DNA of 64,000 bases from CAZUZS01 sp964624795 (GCA_964624795.1 CAZUZS010000002.1:62001-126000); one strand, 5' to 3'; positions 1 to 9,711 are shown, counted from the stretch's first letter. The notes: generated from the sequence alone by a model not told the origin. Numbers and translations are program-made.

Positions 1-181
1 CCAATTCTTCCATCTCCGGGTAATAATAAATATCGAAATGGTCGGTTTTCAGAATATGCCAGTTAAAATCTGTGTACTGGACTTTATTTCGGCCAAAATA
101 AAACCACTGCGCAGATGCGTGATTGGGTAAAAATAGAAAATAACATAGAATTAATGATGAAAGGATGGTAAAATTTCTCAT
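1..181 (-). CDS. Secreted protein, 5' end only (runs off window)
   Basis: Reading the minus strand from an ATG at 181-179 gives 60 residues without a stop to the window edge. The first 23 form a signal peptide (MRNF, a hydrophobic stretch, then an NHASAQ cleavage region). The mature start is aromatic-rich, with WFYFGRNKVQY, then HFDIYYYPEMEEL. In established knowledge, the 'F-x-I-Y-Y-Y-P' type start is common in large secreted peptidase-MA/TolB-propeller proteins of FCB bacteria; that assignment is inference from 60 residues. The gene is divergent from the next gene, so it is not in an operon with it. No clear Shine-Dalgarno sequence is visible. Confidence 0.6.
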   Translation of the reverse strand, partial: MRNFTILSSLILCYFLFLPNHASAQWFYFGRNKVQYTDFNWHILKTDHFDIYYYPEMEEL

Positions 182-556
182 GGTGCACTTCGGGTTAAAT
201 CTTTACAAAAATTATCCAAATTTAAATTTCAACCTATGGCGGGTAAAAAAGTTCAACTCCGCCTGGTACCTTTTTCCGAATATACATGCAGGGGTACGGG
301 AATACAAAAGAAAAAGCAAGAACCGTTCGGCCCGCAAACCAACCCGCGAAAAGGAATTTTAAATACGTGAGGCGATGCCGAAATGTTCGATAATAATATC
401 AAGTTAGATAATATTTTTGTGTCAATATCGGTGATTTTCCGGGGTACTAAGTGATAGCCGGTACCATTTTGATGTTGTCAGCTCAGTGGTTTGTCCCTAA
501 CTTTGACCAAAAGCTGAGAGATAACCTTATATTCGAATAGTCCGGTGAATGAGCAG
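182..556. other. Divergent intergenic region, AT-rich
   Basis: About 375 bases separate the minus-strand secreted-protein gene from the plus-strand ATPase gene, so promoters in both directions are expected here. The stretch is AT-rich around 395-430. A short frame at 165-362 encodes a basic peptide with no family features and I do not believe it. I see no convincing repeat or RNA. Confidence 0.4.
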
Positions 557-3500
557 ATGAAAAGAATAAAAGATATTGTCGAGCTCCCGCCCATAAAGAC
601 TGTTGTCCAATTGTCCGATCTGCAGGATGCTGGAATCCGGCAAATGCTGCTGGAAAATTTTATCATCACCAGTGAAGTCGGAAAGAACCTGGAAGTCATA
701 TTCAAATTGATTTCAGAAAAAAAGGGGCAGGGGATCTTCATCGAGGGCAATTTCGGTTCGGGAAAGTCCCACTTTCTGACTGTACTGGCTTCACTTCTCG
801 AAAAACCGGCTTATTGGAAACTGCTGGCCGCCCAGGACAAAAACCTGCAATCCTTTAGCGGCATCCTGGCTAAAGAAAAATACACCGTTCTGAAAATTTC
901 ACTGGTCGAACATGCTTCGGGTGAGCTGCTGGAAGAGATTATTTCCCGTTCGGCGGTAGAGGTCGGATTACTTACCGCCAATGATCTGGTGCTCAATCGC
1001 AAGGACCGCTTCGGGCGGCTGATCGCCAACACTACGCTCCAAAATGCCGAAGGGGTACTGATTGTGATCGACGAGCTTTCCGAATTTTTGCGTTCCAAGC
1101 CGGATGCCCGAAGTTACAATGAAGAGATCCGCTTCCTGCAATATTTGGGGGAATTGTCCTTCAAAAATCCACTGTGGATTGTTTCCACATTGCAGGAAAA
1201 AATTGAAGACACTGGTGAGATTACCCAGGAAACCTTCAACAAGATCAAAGACCGCTACCCGGTTCGCCTGTTTCTCGGCAGCCACCATGTGGAAGAGCTG
1301 ATCAGCCGGCGGCTGGTGAAGAAAAAGGGCGGAGATGAAATCACTGAAAAAATAAACGCCATTTACGATTACATTAAGAGTGCGTTTCAATCGTTTCCGG
1401 CTTCTGCAGAGAAATTTAACCAGATTTATCCTGTTCACCCTGCCACCATCGATCTGCTGGACGATCTGAAAGTGCTTTTTTCCCAGCACCGTGGCGTGGT
1501 GGATTTTATCCACTACCAGATAAAGGGCGACCCCAGCCGCAATATTCCGGGAATGATGGATGCGCCGGCTGAGCATCTGCTGACGCCCGAATTTATTTTC
1601 GATCATTTTCAGGTTCGGATCAAGGACACCCTGGAGCTGAATCCCTACCTGGAAGTTGTATTCCGCTATTTTGAGAAACAGGTGCCAAAGATTTTTGAGG
1701 AGTCGGACCTTCAAACCACTGCGCTTCGGCTGATTAAAATACTGATACTGGCTGCCATCTCGCCACGGCGGGTAGACCTCAACATCAGGCAGCTTGGCGA
1801 CATGCTGCTCCATCGGATCACGGATCTTGACCCGCAAGTGAATTACCGCTTCATTGCCGATGTGTTAGGCCGGCTCTACCAGGACGGCGCCTATCTGGCT
1901 TATCAAAAAAATGAAGATTTCCTGCTGGATGTTTACCGGATCGATCTGGAAGCAAACGTAAACGCCATTGTGCAGCGCAAGATGCGAGCGGTCGCCGCTG
2001 ACCTGTCGCGGGATGACGGCAGGATTTACCAGTTAATTGTCAACGAAATCACCGAATCCTTTCTTCCCCTTAAAATATTTGCTGAGCAGCCGGAAATTGA
2101 AGATGAGTGCCTCTGGCAGCAAACCACTCGTAAGGGGTGGAGATTTTACGGCAATTTGGCGGAGATCTCCGGCGACCGGTTACGCCGTATTTCCGCCGGC
2201 ATCCGCACAGGCGAACTCGATTACCTGATCATCGTGGCTTCGCCGGAAAAGATCGAAAGCCAGCAAAAGTCCCTGCAAGCCGATTTTCGTCCGCTGCTGG
2301 CCGAGTTCAATATCCTGGATTACACCATCTTGTGGATGCCACGGGCTATTCCCGACAGCGATCTTATGCGGGATTACTACGCTCTCTCTGTGCTTCTGCA
2401 GCGGTATCGCGAAGACCATAGTCATACCGGCCGCCGGGTGTTTGAGTTTCTGCAAATGCGGATTGCCGAGGAGCAGCGCAAAGTTCGCGAAGCAGTGGTA
2501 AATGCCTACCTGGAGGGCGAACTGCTGGCTGGTGACTACCCCGAAAAAATCGGGCAGGCCGGATTGCTTCCCTTCAATAAATTGATGGAAATGATGGTTG
2601 ACCGCCTGCTGAACCGGCATTTCCCAAAACACATCGATATTGCGCCGTACAGCGCACTCTACAGTCCCGGGCGGGTAAACGATGCCATACAGAAATTTTT
2701 CCGGGCCGGCAGCATTGCGCAGGAAAGCGCGGACAGCAGCCTGCGCGCTACCCTCGATAATTATCTGAAACCGCTGGGTTTGCTGGCCCGAAGTGGCAAC
2801 AACATCGTCTTGCGGGTTGATTCCCGGCACTCCCCGTTGCTGCAGTTTGTGATGGATTTTGTCGAGGATGAAAAAGTGGAGATCAATTATCTCTTTATGC
2901 GAACCCACCACAGCGCGTATGGTATCTCACGCGCTCAATTTAATTTTCTGCTACTGGCGCTGATTTTTTCCGGGAATGCCGTTCCCTATTCACAGGAGCG
3001 GAAGATTGCGATTGACAAAATCACGGTTTACAATCTCGATTCCATTACTGCGGTTGCGAAAGGCGATGTCCTGGACGACCGCACATTGCTGGGATTGAAA
3101 GCTATCCCTTTCATTGACAGCAAATTTTCGGGACAAAAACTCTCCACCCGCTTGCAGGAGCAGATTTACGAGCAGGTGAGAAGCAAGATCGCCGGCGTAC
3201 GGGAAAACCTTGTTTATCTTGACCGGCAGGTGGAAGAGGCATCGCGAAATCCGCAACTTGGTTCGCTGCCGTTTGCGAATATCCAAAGAACTGCCGATTC
3301 GGTGATGCAGGTGCTGGATAAAATTCAATTGGGAAGAAGCTCCAAAGAGGGGCTGCAAAGCCTGGTGGAAGTGATGGAAAGGTCGCCGCTGTTCAATGAG
3401 GAATTTGAGCAGATGCAGCAATCGGTGAGATTCTTTCGTGAATACAAAACAGCCTATTTGCAAATCCGCAGCTACCTGGACCATCCCGGACTGATTATCC

Positions 3501-5662
3501 CGGAGGACGACGAATACCGGGCGCTGATCACCATGCGGGATGAAATCCGGCAGACGCTTGAGCGCGAAGAACTGATTTTCTCCGACGAAATACATCGTCT
3601 GGCCGACCTGTTCAGGGAATTCCAGAAAGAGTATGTCACCCGCTACCTGCTTGAACACCGGCAGCAGCGAGGAAGAGAAGCCTACCAGTGGATTGGCCAG
3701 GCACGGAATTCACGGATGTACCAGCTACTGCGGCGCCTCTCCACATTGCGTTCCATCAATGTGGAACCTTCGGCGGCACAGATTGAAGCCCGACTGGCTG
3801 AAGCCGAATCCGGAATTTGCGAGTTTCCCACCGCTGAGCTGCTTCGCTTTCAGCCATCTTGTACTTGCGAATTCCACCTTGGAGACAGCGTCGCGGCAGT
3901 CGGCGAAACGCTGTCCGGGATCAGCCAGACCATTCAGAATGGCATCGACGCTTATTTCCGGCGATTTCGACAGCCGGACATCCATCAGAAAATCCGGGAG
4001 TTCCGGCAGCAGCTTCAGGCGGTGAACCAGAATGACAAGCTGAAGGTAATTGACGAGTTCACCGGTTTGAAGGATGAAACGGCATTCGCCGCGTGGGCGG
4101 AAGCCGGCAACCTGAAGGTTCTGCGAGAGGCGTTGGAGAGTCAGCTTGTGCTGCATGAGATTTCAATCGATGATTTGCTCGGTCCCTTCATTAACCGCAC
4201 GGTGGAACTGGAAAAGCTGAACGATCATTTCCAGAAGACCCTGTCCCGCCTGGGCGATGGCCAAAAAGAGGTTTTTGTGCGCCTGGTGGAGAAAAAGGCG
4301 ACGCCGGTTCGACACCTGCCCAGGTTGATAGCAGGAAAATCGCCGTTTCTGTTCAACCTGTTTCCCGGCTGGGAAGAGGCAGAATGGCAGAGATTGCTGG
4401 CGGCGGCCATCTGGTTTAACGAACATGAGCTGCCGTTTTCGAAAATGCTGCAGATGTTCGAAATTCAGGTAGAGAAGGAAAACCTCGCTGTCTTCCGGCA
4501 AGAATTGGAAGTTCTGCGCCAATTGGTCAGCCCGCACGATTTGGGCGAAGTGCAGGAGCAGTCTCTACTGGACTGGTTCGAAGCCCACTATCGCGATAGC
4601 GAGCTGGAGCAGTTGGCAGAGTTCGTCAGACAGGAAAGACATTTCTCCCAGGTGCTTCGCTACTCGCTGGAGAAAGCGCTGAAGATTGCCGTGCACCGCG
4701 AGCCGGCCGACGCCAGGCTGGATGCTGCGCTCGTCTTCAGGGGGCCGGAAAGCGAATACCATTTGTCGGCCCACCACTTGCTGAAACTTTTGCCGCAGCT
4801 TTTCTTTCTCAAGAAGCTTTTGTTCAAACAGAACCGCGGGGATCTGTCTGAAAAGAATGTCGCCTGGTGGAACCAGACCTACCTGAAGGGCATCTACGCC
4901 ATCCCGTATCTCACCGATCTTGTCTTGCGATATCTGAGGCTGTTTGATCTGCGTTCTTTCCTTCACGAAAAGATTTTGGAAATCGTGGAGGAAACCCGCC
5001 AGTTTTGCGAGAATTTTCAGTCTGTTTTTCCGGTGCTGGGCGCCGAAGTTGAAGAGAACCGCCAATCGCCGATTTCCATCACAAACCTGTTACCGTTTGT
5101 TTTACGCGAGAACAAACATTCCCAGCCACGGCTGGTTCTTATCGACGGGTTGAGTTGGGATATGTTCGCGCTTCTGAAAAACCGTTTTCTGGAGGGGCTT
5201 TTCCCCGATCTGAAAATAGTGAAAGTGCTGGCAGCCTGGACGGTGCTTCCTTCCAACACCGAAACGGTGATGGAAAAGCTGAAAAATTCCCTTGGAGAAT
5301 TGAATTTCGAATCCACAGTAAACGAGCCTGCCCCGGCGTTTGGCGGACGCCTGAGCGAAGAGGTGGAATTAGCAGCCGGTTTCCGTCTGCATAAAATCAA
5401 TTCACTGGATACCAAAATACATACTTCAAAAGAAGATTTGGTGGTATTCGGAAGCGAGATGCTTCTGCAGGTTGAGGAAGATCTCCGGCGCTATTTTGGG
5501 AAGCTGGAGAAGGGCGGCCTTGTTTTGCTTTTCAGTGATCACGGGTTTGTGCAAAACCCCAAATTTACCGAGCAGCGGAAATACGAACAATCCCGCTACC
5601 AGCACGGCGGCGGCACACCGTTCGAGATTATCGTTCCGGCGGTGCTTTTGCAGAAATCCTGA
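557..5662 (+). CDS. BrxC/PglY-like (DUF6079-type) ATPase fused to PglZ-like phosphatase domain
   Basis: This is a 1701-residue protein. The N-terminal P-loop has Walker A GNFGSGKS (residues 64-71, Lys70) and Walker B VLIVIDELSE (167-176), in the style of BREX BrxC/PglY and DUF6079 ATPases. A long helical middle follows. The C-terminal 180 residues look like a PglZ/alkaline-phosphatase-superfamily core: LVLIDGLSWD (Asp1530), a candidate nucleophile in LPSNTET (1564-1570), SDHG (1660-1663), then YQHGG-GTPFEIIVP. In BREX systems PglZ and BrxC/PglY are separate proteins, so the fusion is notable. No PglX methyltransferase, BrxA, BrxB or BrxL lies beside it; the gene stands alone. A GTG at 545 is in frame, but GGTGA at 544-548 sits 8 nt before the ATG at 557, which I prefer. 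An anti-phage role is inference. Confidence 0.7.
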   Translation: MKRIKDIVELPPIKTVVQLSDLQDAGIRQMLLENFIITSEVGKNLEVIFKLISEKKGQGIFIEGNFGSGKSHFLTVLASLLEKPAYWKLLAAQDKNLQSFSGILAKEKYTVLKISLVEHASGELLEEIISRSAVEVGLLTANDLVLNRKDRFGRLIANTTLQNAEGVLIVIDELSEFLRSKPDARSYNEEIRFLQYLGELSFKNPLWIVSTLQEKIEDTGEITQETFNKIKDRYPVRLFLGSHHVEELISRRLVKKKGGDEITEKINAIYDYIKSAFQSFPASAEKFNQIYPVHPATIDLLDDLKVLFSQHRGVVDFIHYQIKGDPSRNIPGMMDAPAEHLLTPEFIFDHFQVRIKDTLELNPYLEVVFRYFEKQVPKIFEESDLQTTALRLIKILILAAISPRRVDLNIRQLGDMLLHRITDLDPQVNYRFIADVLGRLYQDGAYLAYQKNEDFLLDVYRIDLEANVNAIVQRKMRAVAADLSRDDGRIYQLIVNEITESFLPLKIFAEQPEIEDECLWQQTTRKGWRFYGNLAEISGDRLRRISAGIRTGELDYLIIVASPEKIESQQKSLQADFRPLLAEFNILDYTILWMPRAIPDSDLMRDYYALSVLLQRYREDHSHTGRRVFEFLQMRIAEEQRKVREAVVNAYLEGELLAGDYPEKIGQAGLLPFNKLMEMMVDRLLNRHFPKHIDIAPYSALYSPGRVNDAIQKFFRAGSIAQESADSSLRATLDNYLKPLGLLARSGNNIVLRVDSRHSPLLQFVMDFVEDEKVEINYLFMRTHHSAYGISRAQFNFLLLALIFSGNAVPYSQERKIAIDKITVYNLDSITAVAKGDVLDDRTLLGLKAIPFIDSKFSGQKLSTRLQEQIYEQVRSKIAGVRENLVYLDRQVEEASRNPQLGSLPFANIQRTADSVMQVLDKIQLGRSSKEGLQSLVEVMERSPLFNEEFEQMQQSVRFFREYKTAYLQIRSYLDHPGLIIPEDDEYRALITMRDEIRQTLEREELIFSDEIHRLADLFREFQKEYVTRYLLEHRQQRGREAYQWIGQARNSRMYQLLRRLSTLRSINVEPSAAQIEARLAEAESGICEFPTAELLRFQPSCTCEFHLGDSVAAVGETLSGISQTIQNGIDAYFRRFRQPDIHQKIREFRQQLQAVNQNDKLKVIDEFTGLKDETAFAAWAEAGNLKVLREALESQLVLHEISIDDLLGPFINRTVELEKLNDHFQKTLSRLGDGQKEVFVRLVEKKATPVRHLPRLIAGKSPFLFNLFPGWEEAEWQRLLAAAIWFNEHELPFSKMLQMFEIQVEKENLAVFRQELEVLRQLVSPHDLGEVQEQSLLDWFEAHYRDSELEQLAEFVRQERHFSQVLRYSLEKALKIAVHREPADARLDAALVFRGPESEYHLSAHHLLKLLPQLFFLKKLLFKQNRGDLSEKNVAWWNQTYLKGIYAIPYLTDLVLRYLRLFDLRSFLHEKILEIVEETRQFCENFQSVFPVLGAEVEENRQSPISITNLLPFVLRENKHSQPRLVLIDGLSWDMFALLKNRFLEGLFPDLKIVKVLAAWTVLPSNTETVMEKLKNSLGELNFESTVNEPAPAFGGRLSEEVELAAGFRLHKINSLDTKIHTSKEDLVVFGSEMLLQVEEDLRRYFGKLEKGGLVLLFSDHGFVQNPKFTEQRKYEQSRYQHGGGTPFEIIVPAVLLQKS

Positions 5663-6169
5663 ACATCACCCGTTGTGCGAATTAAAAATTTTTATAAAAA
5701 CAGATGAGGATAATCAATTGTCATTTCCCCATAGGGGGCACAATGTACCGAGCATTAGCGAGAAATCTTTAAAAGATTCCTTGGCGTAAGCCACTGGCAT
5801 TGCCACCGCTATGCGGCACTCACGTGGCACCCCGCCGAAGCGGGGATTCGGAATGACAAACATCCGGCAAATGATGCAATCTCTTTACACAGGAAATTAG
5901 TTAGCACAGCGGGTTGAATTTCATATCTCAATATGGCTTATTCGGGGAATGCTGTTCCAAACTGGCCTTAGCCATATATTCCCTGAAAAACTGATCCAAA
6001 TAAAAAGAAGTTTTTATTTCGCGAATGCGGAAAACCATATTCTTGTGATTTTGGTGGAATCAGGCTTGTGAATCCGGAAACGAATTTTGTAAATTCTACT
6101 TCGATGAATATTTCACTGCTTGCTGGAAATGGCGCAAATGCATTCGGAAGATGTCGCAGGAGAAAAAAT
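5663..6169. other. Intergenic region holding a palindromic element
   Basis: This gap separates the ATPase-phosphatase gene from the first NHL gene. Its left part holds the imperfect palindromic element described at 5718-5860. Its right part is AT-rich leader sequence. The NHL reading frame extends back to 6068, but the better start is at 6170. No other gene is supported. Confidence 0.4.
5718..5860. repeat. Imperfect palindromic intergenic element, copy 1
   Basis: The element is bounded by TTGTCATTTC (5718-5727) and GAATGACAAA (5851-5860), which are near-inverted. Inside are GAAATCTTT...AGATTCC and a perfect GC hairpin, CCCCGC-CGAA-GCGGGG (5830-5845). A shorter element with the same termini and the same inner GAAATCT/AGATTTC arms lies at 46673-46761. 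The shared design suggests a dispersed MITE-like or REP-like family; mobility is inference. Confidence 0.5.
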
Positions 6170-7186
6170 ATGAAAATGTGCTTGTTTTCATTAATTATTT
6201 TTATTAATTCAATTACAATTTCATTAGGATGGGGAGCTGATGAAATCATTGATGGAACAAGTTTCAATACTCACCATATCCGTTGGATCCAGGAGTTTTC
6301 AACATCAAGTTTTTTAAATGAACAGCCAAGTTTTTCGGACCGGTTACTGAATTTCATCTTCGGTAAAAGCAGTAAAAATCTGGTAAGACCACAAGATATA
6401 GTCGCTTCATCGAATGGCCATTGGGTAATTACTGACCAGGGGGCACAATCGATAGTAGTTGTTGATAAGGAAAAAAACAAGATCCGCTTTGTCGGGAGTT
6501 CGGATGACGATGGATTCCCCTCGTTGACAGGTGTTGCTTTCGGCCCCAAAGGGGACGTTCTGTTCACGGATTCAAAACTTAACCAGATATACTTTATGGA
6601 TGAAGAAGGCGGCAAACCGCAGATTTTGAACGACAGCCTGAAGATGAACAGGCCAACCGGGATTTCATATTCCGCGGTCTCGGATGAAATCTGGGTCTCC
6701 GAAACAGGCGCTCACCGCCTTCTGGTGTTAGATCAAAATGGTAATTTCCTAAGGACAATTGGAAGGCGGGGCGAGGGAGAAGGTGAGTTTAATTTTCCCA
6801 CCTCGTTGTGGATCGACGGACAGGGGATTGTTTATATCGTGGACGCCATGAATTTCCGCGTGCAAATACTCAATGACGAAGGGCAGGTTCTCTCGGTTTT
6901 CGGCGAGGCGGGCGATGCCAGCGGTTATTTCGCCCGGCCCAAGGGGATCGCGACAGATGCTGAAGGGAATATTTATGTAGTTGACGCACTTTTCCACACC
7001 GTGCAGATTTTTGATCGCGAAGGTAATTTCCTGTCGAATTTCGGGCGCCAGGGAACGGGGGAAGGCGAGTTTTGGCTGCCTGCCGGGATTTGCATCGATG
7101 ACAGCAATTACATTTATGTTGCCGATAGCTACAATAGCCGAATCCAGGTGTTTCAGGTGACCAATGGAGCAAATGGTGAAAATTAG
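6170..7186 (+). CDS. Secreted NHL-repeat beta-propeller protein
   Basis: The protein has 338 residues from the ATG at 6170, which follows AGGAG at 6158-6162. The frame continues upstream to 6068, but the signal peptide (MKMCLFSLIIFIN...LGWGA) begins at this ATG. The rest is a row of NHL repeats with typical cores such as 'RPQDIVASSNGHWVITD', 'GQGIVYIVDAMNFRVQIL', 'GNIYVVDALFHTVQIF' and 'NYIYVADSYNSRIQVF', enough for a six-bladed propeller. No catalytic residues are evident. Its end overlaps the start of the 12-haem cytochrome by 23 nt, which implies translational coupling. A second NHL gene sits at 9712 in the same cluster. The likely role is an exported scaffold or binding protein that works with the cytochromes. 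Confidence 0.8.
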   Translation: MKMCLFSLIIFINSITISLGWGADEIIDGTSFNTHHIRWIQEFSTSSFLNEQPSFSDRLLNFIFGKSSKNLVRPQDIVASSNGHWVITDQGAQSIVVVDKEKNKIRFVGSSDDDGFPSLTGVAFGPKGDVLFTDSKLNQIYFMDEEGGKPQILNDSLKMNRPTGISYSAVSDEIWVSETGAHRLLVLDQNGNFLRTIGRRGEGEGEFNFPTSLWIDGQGIVYIVDAMNFRVQILNDEGQVLSVFGEAGDASGYFARPKGIATDAEGNIYVVDALFHTVQIFDREGNFLSNFGRQGTGEGEFWLPAGICIDDSNYIYVADSYNSRIQVFQVTNGANGEN

Positions 7187-8876
7187 GGCTGCCGCTTTTA
7201 TTTTGGCTGCGTTCCTGCTGATGCCGGAACTGGCACCGGCGCAGTCAATCGTGAATACCGTTCATAACCTTTCGGTGAGCGGTCCCGGTTCAATAAAAGC
7301 GAGCAGCGAGTCCGAAATCTGTGTTTTCTGCCACACGCCGCACACAACCAGCCCCCGCCAGCCGCTGTGGAACCGTCCTGATCCCGGCTTCACTTACACA
7401 TTGTATAACAGCTCCACCGCCCAGGCCGCTCCTGGTCAGCCTACCGGCGCCTCGTTGCTTTGCCTTTCATGCCATGACGGTACCATTGCGCTGGGAAATG
7501 TTTTGAATAGGTCCATTCCCATCAGTTTTGCCGGCGGCGTCACAACGCTTCCGGCGGGTCCAACCAATCTGGGCACCGATATATCGGATGATCACCCGGT
7601 ATCATTTATCTACAATTCGGCGCTGGCCGCGGCTGATGGCGAACTTGCCGATCCGACTGCGCTGACGGGACCGGTTCGTCTGGAAAACCGGCAGTTGGAA
7701 TGTACATCCTGCCACGATCCGCATAAGAACATTTATTCCGATTTTTTGGTGGCCTCGAATCAGTATTCCGACCTTTGCGTGTATTGCCACCAGAAAAATT
7801 ATTGGGAAACAAGCAGTCATAAACTTTCACTTTCATCGTGGAATGGTGCGGGTGTCGATCCATGGTTTCACACGGCATTCACTACTGTTTCGGAGAACGG
7901 GTGCGAGAATTGCCACGATCCGCATACCGCGGGAGGACATCCTCGCCTGATGAATTTCTCCGTGGAAGAAAGTAATTGTCTTGAGTGTCATAATGGCAAT
8001 GTAGCGGCGCAGAATGTTGAAATTCAATTGAGCAAGCCGTACATCCATAATGTCTATCTCTATTCGGGCGTGCACGATCCGGAAGAAAACAACATAGTTC
8101 AGAATCGCCACGTGGAATGCGAAGATTGCCATAATCCTCATGCGGCAAGGAATTCGGCGGCCGTCGCGCCCAATGCCAATGGATTTATCGAGGGCGTGAA
8201 AGGCGTAAACGCTGCCGGTAATTCGGTCGATCCGATCCAGTATGAATATGAAGTATGTTTTCGCTGCCACGCGGACAGCCCGGATAAACCGGGAAGCCCT
8301 ACTTCCCGGCAGATTCAGCAGGATAATGTCCGGCTGGAATTCGATCTGGCTAACCCCTCCTACCACCCGGTCGAGGGCCCGGGCAAAAATACAAGCTGCC
8401 CCAGTTTGATTTCTCCGCTGACGGAATCCAGTGTCATCTATTGCACGGCCTGCCATGCCAGCGACGAAAGCAGCGGTCCTGCCGGCCCGCACGGCTCCGT
8501 TTATCCACATATCATGAAATTTGAATATGAAACAGCGGATAATACGCCGGAATCGTATCAGAATTACCGCTTGTGTTACGAGTGCCATGACCGAAATACA
8601 ATTCTCAATTCCAGCGGTGCATTTGGCCGGCGGGTACATCAATATCATATCGTCCAGCAAAATACGCCCTGCAATGTGTGCCACGATCCGCATGGTATCA
8701 GCAGTTCGCAAGGCAATGCCACAAATAATACGCACCTGGTAAATTTCGATGTTTCTGTCGTCTCGGCCGATCCGGCAACCGGAAGGCTGGAGTTTGTGGA
8801 TCAGGGGAATTTCAGGGGCAGTTGCTATTTGAGATGTCACGAGAAGAATCACAGTCCGGAATTTTATATGAACTGA
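7164..8876 (+). CDS. Exported dodecahaem c-type cytochrome (doubled CXXCH)
   Basis: The protein has 570 residues and a signal peptide ending near LAPAQS. I count eleven CXXCH haem motifs (CVFCH, CLSCH, CTSCH, CVYCH, CENCH, CLECH, CEDCH, CFRCH, CTACH, CYECH, CNVCH), several followed by DPH or NPH as in doubled-CXXCH domains. A twelfth site near the C-terminus is CYLRCH, a CX3CH variant. The N-terminal 200 residues resemble the 4-haem protein at 8994, sharing DDHPVSF and an 'LADPT' segment. The ATG at 7164 lies inside the end of the NHL gene; an ATG at 7173 is the alternative. It is probably a periplasmic or cell-surface electron carrier. Partner and substrate cannot be read from the sequence. 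Confidence 0.85.
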   Translation: MEQMVKIRAAAFILAAFLLMPELAPAQSIVNTVHNLSVSGPGSIKASSESEICVFCHTPHTTSPRQPLWNRPDPGFTYTLYNSSTAQAAPGQPTGASLLCLSCHDGTIALGNVLNRSIPISFAGGVTTLPAGPTNLGTDISDDHPVSFIYNSALAAADGELADPTALTGPVRLENRQLECTSCHDPHKNIYSDFLVASNQYSDLCVYCHQKNYWETSSHKLSLSSWNGAGVDPWFHTAFTTVSENGCENCHDPHTAGGHPRLMNFSVEESNCLECHNGNVAAQNVEIQLSKPYIHNVYLYSGVHDPEENNIVQNRHVECEDCHNPHAARNSAAVAPNANGFIEGVKGVNAAGNSVDPIQYEYEVCFRCHADSPDKPGSPTSRQIQQDNVRLEFDLANPSYHPVEGPGKNTSCPSLISPLTESSVIYCTACHASDESSGPAGPHGSVYPHIMKFEYETADNTPESYQNYRLCYECHDRNTILNSSGAFGRRVHQYHIVQQNTPCNVCHDPHGISSSQGNATNNTHLVNFDVSVVSADPATGRLEFVDQGNFRGSCYLRCHEKNHSPEFYMN

Positions 8877-8993
8877 GCTCCTGCTCCTCGACTTTCAGCG
8901 AGGTTCCGGAAGCAGATGATAAAGAGGGTGAACAAGTTAGCTTTGTGAAATAAATGCAGCAGTAAATGAACCAATCAATCGTAAGGAGGCATT

Positions 8994-9617
8994 ATGAATC
9001 GCTTTATCGCTGTATCACTTGTTATCCTTATTCTTTGTTTGTTTTGCGGCATCGGTATCGGGCAAACAATTGTCGGATCCGCCCACGACTTCTCATCCGC
9101 CTCGTGGAATACGACAGGTCAGATTTGTGTGGTTTGCCATACGCCGCATAATGCGGATGTTTCCGTAAATGATGCGCCGCTCTGGAATCACCAGTTGACG
9201 GTCGCAACTTTTACGCCTTACAGCAGTGCCAGTCTTAACGCAACCGTAGGGCAGCCCGATGCATCTTCCAAACTGTGCCTGAGTTGCCATGACGGAACGG
9301 TTGCCGTGGATAATTTCGGCGGGGTGACCACCGGAACTCACTTCATTACAGGGGGAAGCTTAATCGGGACTGACCTGCTGGATGATCATCCGGTTTCTTT
9401 CACCTATGATGCGGCGTTGGCGCTGGCAGATGGCGGATTGGCCGATCCCACCACTGCGAATTCCGGCCTGGGCGGCACCATAAACGACGATATGCTGATT
9501 GGCGGCAAGGTACAGTGTGCATCCTGCCACGATGTGCACAATGCCAGCGGAATTGCCATGCTGCTAATAAAATCGAACGCCCAAAGCGATCTTTGTCTCA
9601 CCTGCCACACCAAATAA
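8994..9617 (+). CDS. Exported tetrahaem c-type cytochrome
   Basis: The protein has 207 residues. A strong AAGGAGG (8983-8989) precedes the ATG, and the signal peptide is MNRFIAVSLVILILCLF...GIGQ. Four CXXCH sites are present (CVVCHTPHN, CLSCHDG, CASCHDVHN, CLTCHT). The sequence is a clear paralogue of the N-terminal part of the preceding 12-haem protein, with shared 'CHTPH', 'DDHPVSF-Y' and 'ADG-LADPT' segments. It stops immediately after the fourth haem site (CHTK), so it is compact rather than obviously truncated. It is cotranscribed with the flanking NHL and cytochrome genes by position. Function in electron transfer is firm; the redox partner is unknown. Confidence 0.82.
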   Translation: MNRFIAVSLVILILCLFCGIGIGQTIVGSAHDFSSASWNTTGQICVVCHTPHNADVSVNDAPLWNHQLTVATFTPYSSASLNATVGQPDASSKLCLSCHDGTVAVDNFGGVTTGTHFITGGSLIGTDLLDDHPVSFTYDAALALADGGLADPTTANSGLGGTINDDMLIGGKVQCASCHDVHNASGIAMLLIKSNAQSDLCLTCHTK

Positions 9618-9659
9618 CCGCGTGGATTGATCGCAGGCATTTACGTTCAGTTCTAAGCC

Positions 9660-9670
9660 GGGGGGGGGGG
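9660..9670. repeat. Poly-G tract (11 G)
   Basis: Eleven consecutive G lie between the tetrahaem cytochrome stop and the SD of the next NHL gene, 41 nt before its ATG. Long G tracts are prone to slippage, which could alter leader length or promoter spacing. It is also a common place for sequencing error. Confidence 0.6.
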
Positions 9671-9711
9671 CGCTTTTCCGGTAATATAATTTTCAAAGGA
9701 GAGTTTCTTTG

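Noticed and set aside
165..362. 65-codon plus-strand frame
   Set aside because: Basic, no family features; overlaps the start of the real minus-strand secreted-protein gene.
968..1837. 289-codon minus-strand frame inside the ATPase gene
   Set aside because: Antisense shadow of a clearly coding domain region; no SD or known motifs.
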